Shown here piece by piece: positions 47,376-59,300 of a DNA stretch of 64,000 nucleotides. This DNA is from Mastigias papua (lineage: Eukaryota; Cnidaria; Scyphozoa; Rhizostomeae; Mastigiidae), in assembly GCA_964019165.1 (NCBI GenBank), contig OZ025284.1, forward strand, positions 3,901,773-3,965,772, given 5' to 3'. Within the stretch, counting starts at the first letter, position 1; each line of letters starts with the position of its first letter. The position numbers and the translations under genes are program-made. The notes beneath the pieces are model-generated. The model made no database searches and was not told the DNA's origin. It saw only the letters and a list, made by a program, of their open reading frames with translations.

Positions 47376-50300
47376 CGAAAGCAACCTCAAAGAAGCGAAT
47401 AAGTGATATTTGGGAGACTCTGTGAAGGAACACTTAAACTCAATGATGTAGGTTTATGCATGTTTGTTGTTATTAGTTTTTCCTCGTTAAATATACATGT
47501 GATATCATACAGTGGTTTATCATTGATGTCAACTGTCAGGGAATATTAGATTTTCTGGTATCAGTTTAGTGAATATTTTTTGGTTTCGTTAAGCGAATTC
47601 ACCACATATCACTTTGGTTATGTATACCCTGTAGTGAAGTTTATTTGGATCTATAGCAATTCATTTTCGGTTACTTCTCTTTGCACTCCATTCATTCATT
47701 CATTCATTCATTCATTCATTCATTCATTCATTCATTCATTCATTCATTCATTCATTCATTCATTCATTCATTCATTCATTCATTGCGTGTTTTTCTCCAG
47801 CTCATTGCCATCACTTCCTTTACGCCAAGACTATACTAACATCACGCAAGCATTCTATTACGTCGTAGCACCTTGCCCTTTGTCTAGGCTTAGTTTCATC
47901 TCAGTTCTCCTGCAACACTTTACCATGCTTTACGTAGCCCTTTCTTTCCAGCACAGTTGTGCTTATTTCATCTTTTACTTAATTCTGGAGAGCAGATTTT
48001 TATATCACGCTAAACTTGTAGAATAGTTAATTGATTTCTATCTTGGCAAAGAACAGATAAAAAAAATACAGTTTGAAAGATTTTACTGTCTCAAAAATCC
48101 ACAACATCAGTGGAAGAAAAGAGAAATACAACTCTGAGATCGTGCACGTAATGTACCTAAAGCCTTATGTTAGTTGTTCTAACAGTAGGAAGAGAATTAC
48201 TAAAGATCCATGTGGCATTGTTGAGGTCTGGAGTGGATCCGGTGAGCCTATCGATTATCTTGATTTAGAGACAGCACTTTGTGATATTACGAGGGTCGTA
48301 TCTTCTGATTTCATTCATTATTCCGGAAACAATTGAGAGAACAGACGCAACTTTTACAGGAACCAAAAATATTTTTGTTATTCTTTTTGTAAGCATATTA
48401 TGTTTTTGTATTATATTACGTTATTACTCTCACGTGCCAAATAAACAGTGGGGTCCTAATAAACAGGGGAGTCGGAAAAAATTCTGAATTTTAGCAACCC
48501 GGGGGGGGATCAGAATATACGGAGGGGATCGGAATTTGAAAGAGCTTACAATTATTACAAAGCGCGGGAAAAGCAAAAGCAGGTTGTCATTTTCGCAGGT
48601 TGTCATTTTCGCAGGTTGTCATTTTCGCAGGTTGTCATTGCAGCAGAAACTTCTTAGAAGTAGTATGCCAGAAAATATAATAATAAAAGTCGTTTTGACC
48701 AAATTCAATTGACTATGTTTTGATATCAATTAATATTAATTGAAACTTTGATACATTTAATGATTCGATTTTTAAACAAAACATTCGATCGTTTAAGTGT
48801 GAATGTTACTAACAAAGGAAGTAAATAAAATAAGGGGTTTGTAAACGGGTTCATTTTCTTTAAAATTAATAAACGGGGGGTTCTTGTGAGATCTGGGGGT
48901 CGGAAAATAATTAATAAGGGGGGGGGACGTTTATTTGGGACCTGAGGGTATTGACATATTACGTTATTATTATATTATATTATTTAAATATTCTTTTTGT
49001 AAGCATATTACGTAATTTGTTTTTAGTCATCATTAATGCAGTGTCTTATTTTTCTGTTCTATTCTACCTGTATGGTGTAATGTAGGGGTGGAGACCATTA
49101 TAATTTACACAAATATGCGTATTTATGATGAACGTATTTGAAAGATGTGATCGGCAGACTAGCTTAATGAACATTTGAGAGAATAAATGGGACTTTCTCC
49201 TATCCTAGTTGGAAGAGACAGATTGACGTATTGACATACTTACTGAACGTTGATACAAATGTAAGGGATTTGTAGATGAGAGTTGCCTCCTGTTTGAAAG
49301 CAGGAAAGTTGCATTGTGTTAAGAAAGAGTTATCGACTGTTCTGAGACAATGGAGATATGTGACAACTGATCATGATGGCATGAACATGAAAAAAGATAC
49401 TTTGGTACTACAAAATAGTGTCTGACCAACAGTTCAATTGAGTAAACAGATATCCAACAAATTTCAACTCATATTGAGTGAAGGTGGATTGGATGTTAAA
49501 TTGTATTTCTGTCCATTTGGTTGGTTTTCTGTGGTGTGACCATTGTGAAACTGATGGAGAGAATGGAGAGTCGTATCATTGTGTTTGATCTCATTAGCAA
49601 AGTGTGTAAGAATGATAAAGATGCTTCTGTGTTCAGAGAAGAGATGCTCATCAGACGCCTGTACGTTTTGCTACTCCCACAATAGCCAAAAACGCACAGT
49701 ACAAGATTATGTTTGGGGATGCTGAATCGGCATAAGTAGAGACCATTTTCTGGCTCATATATCTATACTCCAACAGATTTACGTCTCAATTTTATCCTTT
49801 TATATTGTTAAGTACATAACCATTTGGGAGAAACAGAGAGTTTCCTATTACTGAATGCACCACAAGTAGAAATAAATCGAATATATATCAATACACACTT
49901 CATAATAACACCACTTTGTCTGAGCCTCAATTTTCTTGAATTATCCTCAAAATGAGGCTTAGATGTTCTTAATGATCATCTTTCCTATTAATGGCATAAA
50001 TTGGCCATGCACATGGCAAACATGAGGTTGCAGGGTCCGACTGTTCAAGGCTCTGGGATTTTGGGTACCGCCAACACAAGTACTGAATGCCACTGGTACA
50101 CTGAGGATTTGCGTTGACCAACAGCAGAAGCAATAATATTGGATAGCTACTGATGGGGGAGGGGGGGGGAGTACAGTTTGTCAGCCAAGGTGGAGGAGGT
50201 GTCAACATCCTTGATGGCTAGTGCAGGCTGACAGGGATAAGACTAGCAGCCCATATAGAGAGGAGAAGCTCCTAAGGGCGAATGGGTCACAGATGATAAA

Positions 50301-53300
50301 GACAAATACAATGACAGTTACTCTGATTTGGGATGATACTTTGCTCCCAGTGTAATAACATTCTATATCAAGGCACAATTGGAATTCTTCCCAAGATGCC
50401 ACCTCAGCTGCTCATGAAACAGAGCATCTGTACATGACCCGGCAGGATTTGAATATATTTCTAAGAGGAATATAGCTACATGCTCCCACCACGCTCAGAG
50501 CCTCTTGTACAGCGAGCTCACAACCAACAGAAATTGAGACAGACCACTCAGGTTTGACACAGGAAACAAACAATTTTGGATACAAGAAGATCCACAAATG
50601 TGCTATAGGGTGATTACACCTATTCATGCCATAGTTTGATTCTGTAGTACCAACATACTATTGATCTAGACATTTATGATAAGTGATATTTGAAGCACCT
50701 TTAAAGTTATTCTTGTCGAAGCATTGCATTCAGTGCAACTTCATTATAGCTAAGTCACCAATGCAAAGGGGTTTGTAGGATAGACTCATTGGAGTAGCAA
50801 AGAGTGCACTCTACAAGGTTATGAAAAATTCAAAATTGAAATTCCGAAAGTTTCACCCTGTTGATTCTAGTTGAGGGTATCCTGAGCAATAGACCGCTGG
50901 TGTATTGATCCAACGGTTTAGAGAATTAAATGGTTACTTCACACCATCTTCTATATAGGGATTTCTACCATTGATTGGTACATAAGACTATGGACCAGAT
51001 GAAGATGTAGACCATAATAGGAGTTTGAGAATTCTCGGAGCAAACAAGGAACATATATGGAAAAGATAGTTCAAAGAGTATATTCTTGATACCTCAGAAA
51101 GCACTATAGAAATAGATAAAGTTCCATTACAGCCTACAAGGATGAGCCAGTTGGTACTCCTTGTGGACAACTCTATCCGAAAATTCCTGGCAAATTGGAA
51201 GCGTCCTAGAATACATACAGGGTACTTACAACACTGTTGAACACAACATCTACGAAGGTACAAGTAATATCTTTTGGAAAGCACTTTGAAGTCGGATGCC
51301 CTTTGCAGTTTACATGTATACTTTCAATAGAGCGTCATGCTCAAGTAGCATAGAAAGGCCAAAAGAGAAGATACAGGGGATATTTAACAAGATTAAAGTG
51401 AAGTTGAGGAGAGACTTGTAACAAGAAACCAGACAAACTTTTTAAATCAAGAGCACTAGCTGGTGATTTGGGGGGGGGGATGTTCTAAATATTGAAAAAC
51501 TGGAGTTTGTCACCTTGATTGACGGCTTCCTACATTGATTGACAGCTTTTTTATATTGTTGTGTTATGCTTATTAGACGTTATCTGCTCGAGTTTTAAAA
51601 CTGGGTGTTTAGACGTTTAATTTTATTGGCATAATTGTCTGGTTATGCGTGTCTTCTAGATTAACAGTCTATACCATGACACTCGACCATGATCACCTAA
51701 TCACCATCATTAACGTCTCCATGCAGAAAGTCTCCCATAGTTTATGGTTGTTCGTTCTCACCCACGCTACCCCTACCCGCTCCTTGTCCAGCTGCTTCTG
51801 CTCCTCATCCAGCTGCCTCTGCTCCTCATCCACCTGCCTCTGCTCCTCATCCAGCTGCCTCTGCTCCTCATCCAGCTGCCTCTGCTCCTCATCCAGCTGC
51901 TTCTGCTACTGCTACTACTGCTGAAGCTGAGACCTACAGTTATGGTAAAGCAATCCCAGGGTATGATGTTTACGATCAAAATATAAGGTTATTGATTGAG
52001 CAAAGGGTATAGCCTTCATCAAGCAGCAAGTTAACAAGATTAGAGTAGATGAAGTTGACAGCAAAGCGAATATGGTTATTTGGGGTAAGAAAACGAACAA
52101 TGAGCAAAATATTATAGGCGCAATGTGTTGCCATAGGTTATTCGTAGCTAGCCAAGATTGATTATTGGGAAATATTTACATCGACAGTACAAATGAATTC
52201 AGTAGGGATTCTAATACAGCAAGCTGTCCAAAACAACATGATCACTCATCAAATGGACGTTAGCAATGTACATTTATTTAATGTTGGGTAAAGAAGTAGT
52301 CATTTCACTAGTTGCCTATCTTAGTTCACCGATAGACCGTTAACTTAATTCTACAAGGTTTGAAAAACCAGGGGAAGCAACCAAAAGCTAATTTGTAAAT
52401 TAAAAAAATTTTGTATTGGCTAAAACATAATGAGCGTAACTGAAATATAGTGCTCCATAGTTTATTTAAAGTTGGCTTTTAAATAGCTAGGAAAATAAGC
52501 TAATTAATCCAACTCTGCTAAAATGCGGAAGAGATATAAATATAGGTAATTAACAAATACAACAAACTAATTTAAAAAGCCTAAGTGCTTAGTAAAAATT
52601 TTGCACAATTTGTAGTCACAACAAATGCCATCCCACTGTTTTATTCTCCTTTTAAATTGTTGCTACGTGTTATTGTCTTTCAAAATTTTGGGCAGTGAGG
52701 ACTATAAAGAGAAGCCTCTATATTGGATATTTTCTGTACCATAAGTTGCTATTCTTACTTTCGGCAGTTGCAGAAAACTTGCATTTCGCAGGCTATAATA
52801 GCTACTTTTTTTCTGAAAATATATCCTCCATAAAAGCTGGATTGAGGTTGTTCTTTGTCTTGAATACTTCAATCATAAACAACTGCAAATTACGTTGATG
52901 GATTGTCAGGGATTTATTTAAACTATTAACAGAATTACCTATTTCCATTACCTTTGCATGCAATTCGCGATACTCTTTCACAGACCTTATTTAATATGGC
53001 ATTGGCTCTTCTGTCGTGGAGCACCCATACAAGTGGGCAGTGACTGAATTGTGATTTTATGAATGCATCCATTAGCAGTCTTAATTTCACAGGTTCTATA
53101 TAAATGTAGAGTCGGGCAAGTGCATGCAATTTCTGGTTTGTCTTTTTGCCTAGATCTTCAACATGTTTTGTAAAGCTAGATTTTTGTCAAAAGTGACATC
53201 CAAAATTTTTTCGTAATCATTTTCTTTAATGGTAGATTTACCAATGGTAACAACTGAATCTTTGTCATTGTTTCCAAATATCATATAGTTGCATTTTTCT

Positions 53301-56300
53301 TCTTTAAGCTTCATGTAATTTTCGGAGAACCATTTCGCAAGTATTGAAATGTCTATTTCCAATCTGTTAAGTATAGTATTGAGCTCCGAGTTGCATGAGA
53401 AGACAGTGGATTGTTTTGGACAATGTCAAGACAATACTTTCACCCAAGTTCATGATGAAAGATTTTGGCAAACTTTTGAATGTAGTGAAGAATGCGTTGA
53501 AATGAACCAAGAGCAATATGTTGATAAATTCCCCTCAAGGTTCGACATTGCAGTTTGTACATCTAAGTCCACCTTTATGACCTGGGGATAGAGAAGGAGA
53601 GTCGGTAGTGAGTCAAGAGTACTAGAAGTGCCCTGTGTATACAGAGCAATTGTCGGAAGCTTGGTATATATGTATTGAATGTATGCAATCAAAGAGGAAT
53701 TAATTTAGCGGAAAATTCATATAATCATCAGAGATCAGAAATCTGTGACAATGTAGAATGTGTTCCCACAGATCATGATATAGCAGATGTGCTAACAAGC
53801 CCAGTGGGTCGCGTAAAATTAGACAAATTTTGATCGTTTATGACTGGACAGTAGAATACTTAAACTGATAGTATCAGAGCAAGTAGGGGTGAACTACAGG
53901 TGTACAGTGTGCACTGATGCCAAAATCGTGCCATTGAACAACAGCTCTATTGTACTATCGTAATGTCATATACTTAATCTACATCCCATAGCATAACTAA
54001 TCAGCAAATAGGTACATATGATGATTAATTTGTTTCTTGATTCAGACCCAATATAATTATTAACTTGTATTATCTGAAATTTGCCTCATTCTCAATAAAC
54101 GTGATTATTACTTCTGCGCTACTTTTTTATTATGAGTATAATAAGCAAGCACGTGTTCATAGAACACTATGTTAAGAGCAACAGCACAAGACTCTTATCG
54201 CAGAACACCCAGAATAAAGGCAATAATTGAATTGGGGTAATATATATACCTGCATAGTTGTTTTGGTTGGTAGGATCTAAAAAGGTTGATATACATGATG
54301 GAGCATGAATTGCCTGGCGTACCTGGTTGTATAATGTTTTATAGATTGGGCTTAATTGACAAAGTTTTATCTAGGGTAGTTTATCATTAGATGGAATATA
54401 TTCCCGTTGAATTTCATTAGATTGCTTCTGAAGCAATTAACCATAATAGAGGTATCATGTTCTAGCCTTCTTATTATATCTGGGTGCCTGCGATCGCTCT
54501 CGTATATGGTAGTATCACCTGCATTACTCCAAATCCGGCTGCCTGTCACAAAGATACATAAACCCTTGGTGTAGATTTTTGAAGAAGATTATTTGCGATT
54601 ATTCAATGATCACCTGTGATCCTTCCCTTTTGTGGCTTGGTTTTTTCTCCTTCCTGGTATATTGAGGTTTTCTTGGACTCTAGCTACAATATTTTTTAGC
54701 CTATCATTGATGTTATTTGGATTTAGGTAGGCTCTAACTGTAAGCAATCCTGTGGTATTATTGTTCTCTCCTGTAATCATGGCTATCTTCATGATTGCTT
54801 TGTGCTCGATATTGTCATTAGTGCAGTCTTCGAATTATGTTCCTACTAATTCAAACTCATAAATCGGTACGTTCTATATTTTTCATTTATTCGTGTATAT
54901 AAAAGCTTTAGCATGACTGGTTTGAAGATGTTGTTACGAGTTTTTTTAGAGTGAGGAATGCACCAAAATTTCAAAATTTTTGTACCAAAATTTAGTATTG
55001 TACTTAATCTTGTCTTATTTTTTGTTCGTCTAGTGGATGAATCAAAGTCACAATGCTTGTGTGAATTATTCCAACCGAAATGCCACAAAGGTTTGTGTGA
55101 ATAGTGGTACTAATGCGTTATGTTTACTTTATAGCATCCTTCGTATCATTCTTCATTGCATCCTTCATAGCATCCTTCATAGCATCCTTCAATGCAGTCT
55201 ACATTGGATCCTTCATAACATCCTTCATCGCGTCCTTCTATGCAGCCTACATTGGATCCTTCATAGCGTCCTTTATGCCATGCTTCATATCATCCTTCAT
55301 AGCATCCTTCATTGCATCTTTCATTGCACCCTTCATCCTTCATAGCATCATTCATGTCATCCTTCATTGCATTCTTCATACCATCCCTTCAAAGCATCCT
55401 TCACTGCATCCTTTACTGCACCCTTCATTGCATCCTTCATGTCATCCTTCACATCATACTTCGTATCATCTTTCATAGCATCCTTCATTGCATCCTTCAT
55501 ATCATCCTTCATCTCATCCTTCGTAGCATCCTGCATTGCATCCTTCATATCATACTTCATAGCATCCTTCATATCATCTTTCATAGCATCCTTCATTGCA
55601 TCCTTCATATCATCCTTCATCTCATCCTTCGTAGCATCCTGCATTGCATCCTTCATATCATACTTCATAGCATCCTTCATCGCACCCTTTGAATTACATG
55701 GTAACGAATGCAAAGGAATCATTTTTTAAATTTGTTAGTTTCCAGTGCTTACTAATAGTTTCCTTAGCAAATATCCACTTTTGGGCATGCTTTTGGACAT
55801 ATGGATTAACGCAAAAGTGTTACAAGCAGTTCTTATCCAAGAGTGTTAGCTGAATTGCAGTCAAAGAAGCTATTTTGCTACAGCACAAAACAGCGGCACT
55901 ATATTTTAGGCATACTGAAAAGTTTTTTTCGTCCGACTCTCGGCAGAGTATGAAACGTCAGATAGCGACCGAAAGGTGAAACGAAATATATAGCCAGGTG
56001 CAGATAGTTCAGTTCAGTTCAGTTCATTTTATTTTAAAATACACGTCATATGATGAATAATGTGTCCAATTAGCCATATGATTGGCCACTTGGCGCCTAT
56101 TCATCATTGTTTACTTGAGAAAATGAACTCTTTTTGTTTACACAAGGCTGGGCTTTGAGTCTTTATGTAAACTGATTCCAAAACACATAAATGAAAGGAC
56201 CATCTTGCTTGCCCTATGATCCGAAAATTATCGTCTGAGTACGTTTTGGCGCATTCTAGATTTTTGATGAGATGTTGTCCTATGGCCGAATCACTTTTCA

Positions 56301-59300
56301 TTTTGGAATTAGAGTTTTTGCACATACGAGGTGGCTGTTCTCTTATTATAGTGTTTTTCGTCATGATGCTCGTGGGTATATGTTGTTTTGTTCTGTCTGC
56401 TAGTCTCTGCGTAGTGAGCCCTACGTACCGAGCTTCACATCGGCACGAAAATTCATAAACTACGCAACTTTTTTGAGTGGTGGGAACGCTATCTTTTTTA
56501 GCAGATGGTAGCATGACCTTAGTATTGTAGACTACTTGAGGCTTCATTGCATAGAAACAAGGTGTAATGGCTTTGTTAATTTAGTTTTCAAATTTTGATG
56601 AAACATTACCAACCCAGGGCAATTGTAGGTAAACCGGGCACTTCTCAGGACCACACGGTTTTTCCGCTGCAAAGTTTTCAACTTTTTGCTTAATACAAGT
56701 AAGAAGGACATCATCTGTATATCAATTTTCAATGAGCAGTTGTTTACTCTGTCAAGCTCTGAGCCTAGATTAGTTTTGGAGCGAATCTTAAGTGCCCTGT
56801 GAACTAAGGTTTTATTAAAGCTGATTTTTCGTGCTTTTGAGCTGAAGGAATAGAGTATATAAGTGTGACGTCGCAGAATATCTAGGTTTAGAATATTACA
56901 ATTTTGGCTTTGTATTCTGAAAAAGCATTGTGAAAGGGTCACTATTGTCGAGCTTCTGATGTTGTTTTCAAATTGTGATAGAGGTACAGGCAATTTAATG
57001 TCGCTCTTGTTCCTATTAAAACATTGTATTTCCTGCAGGGTTCACAACGTTATGAGCCAGAGCAGAAGTACAGTAGCTTCTATGGCAAATCTCCTGCCAT
57101 CAAATGATCATATTTCACTACTTCTTCAAGCTATTTAATTAAAATCTAACACACAGGCCTATGTTGTAGTGCTGTTTGAATTCATATGGTCAGAATATCA
57201 AAATTCTAAAAATAGATTTTTGTGATGTCATCACTTATGTACTCTAGTACAACGGATGTATTGGCCTGTAAACGTTGATTTCCTGTAAACGCTGGTAAGA
57301 AGTCCAGTGTCCTCTTTTTTCACCAAAACGTCTAGAAAATTCAAGGAGTTGTTTGCTCCTTCTCTACTGTGAATTTTAAAGCTGGATGCAGCAAATTAAG
57401 TTTTTCATAAAAACAGTCACAATCCAGCTCGGAACCAGAGATTACAAAAGTATCATCCACATATCTAAAGTAGATGCCTGGTTTTACGGTGTTATCAAAA
57501 AGTCTACTTTCATGAAATCCCAGGAAAATATTTGCCAAAGCTGGCCCTCAATGGGCTACCCATGGCCACTCCGTCTAATTGTTTATATATCTGGTTGTTA
57601 AAACTAGATTCCACTCCTCGCGTAGCAATTAGCATCAATTCTTTAAAGGTGTCCTCGAGAAATGGAGGGCAGTCAAGGTCACCTTGATCGAGGTCACCTA
57701 GTATCGAGGTGCTATCCGAAGTTTCATTCTCTGACGATTGTCGGACGGAAAAAAGCTTTTCAGTATGACTAAAACATGGTGCCGTTTTTTCACGCTGTAG
57801 TGAAGTTTATATTTTGTGTCGAAGTTTTGTTTATCATCGATATCAATGACTGGTGTTTGTTGACACGAGCTTGCAATTATATCCTTAGAAAGTTTGTTCG
57901 CAAATTACATCTGAGCATATTTCGAGAGCCTTTTTTAAATTACTGTTACTTTGATTTAAAGGAAACTCCAACTTTACGGTTTGTCAAGAGCTATATTGGT
58001 GCAGTAACCAGTGCAGTTGGAATCGCTGTAAGCTGCTTAGTAATTATTTTTTCCAGTACAGGAGAATCAAATTCAATTATGCAGTGGACATGTCTTATGT
58101 GAAACTTAAATTTGCGGTACTGTTATTGGTATGGTCTTGATCATACTTTGTGGTCTTGTAAAGCAATAGTGTGCTTTAGGAAATTTAAAAGTGTGATCAA
58201 CTTTTGATAGTGTTAATACTCTGGAATCTCATTTATCCTGTTTGACATTCATTTCTTTAATAGCCTTGTTTATAACGTCATGATATACCGAAAGGAGCAT
58301 TTGACACCACGTCAACAACTGAGGGTAATACCTTCAACTCTGAAGAGTCACAGGGAGAGGTTACCAGGAGAATTCGTGCACGGCGTGGCCAAAGTTTATC
58401 ATGCCATAGTGTGATGTTGGAAATTGTCGTTAAAATAGTTACTGATTTACGGACCGAATGGGATAGTCTTATGTAGCAAAGGAATCATAATCCATGCGAA
58501 TATTTTGAACACAGAAAACCCGCATCTAGTCGAACTGTCACACTCCACAAAAATCCCTTACTGCCTCTATTAATTGACATGGGAGCACATTATGAATATT
58601 TTTTCATTACTATGGCTGATATTTTAGAGAATTTATGATTTGCATTTTGCACTAGTAGGCCCTTCAAAAATATTTATTGGTAATTCTCTAACGTGTTGAA
58701 TGTAAATCTACGCCCGGTGGGATGTGGCCCCGAGACCTTTATGGTTGACCCTTTTTGTTTTTGGATTATCCAACAAGTGCACTAGAAGTTTAAAACCCCT
58801 AGCAGAAAGCTCTGGATGTTTAACTTATACCAAAGGATACCATATAAGGGCAAATGACCAAATTGTTAGAACTCTTGACTGCTGAGCCGAACATCAATGG
58901 TTCAAGCCGAACCCTCAGACCAAAGCTGTGATGTTTGCTCATTGTCCACCCAGCGGCAAATGGGTACCTGATGGCAAGACTGGGGAAGTTAAAGGCAGCG
59001 AGGAAAGGAACTGGCCACCCTACCTCATTATGTCGACGGCTCAGGATAAGTGTCCTCTCTCTCAGGCTCTTCCCAACTTACGAAATCGTATATGGGACTA
59101 CCCTTTACCTTTTACACCATAGAAAAATCACATCATTCTGATGACCAGACTTTATATCGTGTAGTTTAATGCTGTCTGCTTATTTTTTGTTGTTACGGTG
59201 AAAGGTTGGAAATCTGGGTGGAACTTCCAGATGAAAACTTGTCCCTACTTGCTGTCCTAGACAGAATGAGCTGCTATATTTTTGACTGCTAGTGGTTGAG

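Larger units (their letters stand above)
48380..49010. repeat. Direct-repeat flanked segment
   Basis: TTCTTTTTGTAAGCATATTA occurs at 48381-48400 and again at 48991-49010. A second shared piece, ATATTACGTTATTA, lies inside both. The pair brackets the inverted-repeat element at 48429-48946. Confidence 0.75.

Noticed and set aside
47580..48026. 148-codon frame with a FIHS repeat
   Set aside because: Translation of the (TTCA)n microsatellite and flanks.
51649..51924. Cys/Ser-rich frame (SSCLC repeats) resembling a cysteine-rich peptide
   Set aside because: Translation of the 21-bp tandem repeat; other frames over it are open too.
55104..55130. Peptide VLMRY right after exon G, like a later sideroflexin block
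   Set aside because: It lies after a good donor, out of order with exons H and I, and is followed only by the minisatellite.
55104..55729. Several 100-126 codon frames on both strands, including a KDAM-type repeat protein
   Set aside because: The 12-bp period is a multiple of three, so several frames stay open; no start context or non-repeat domain.
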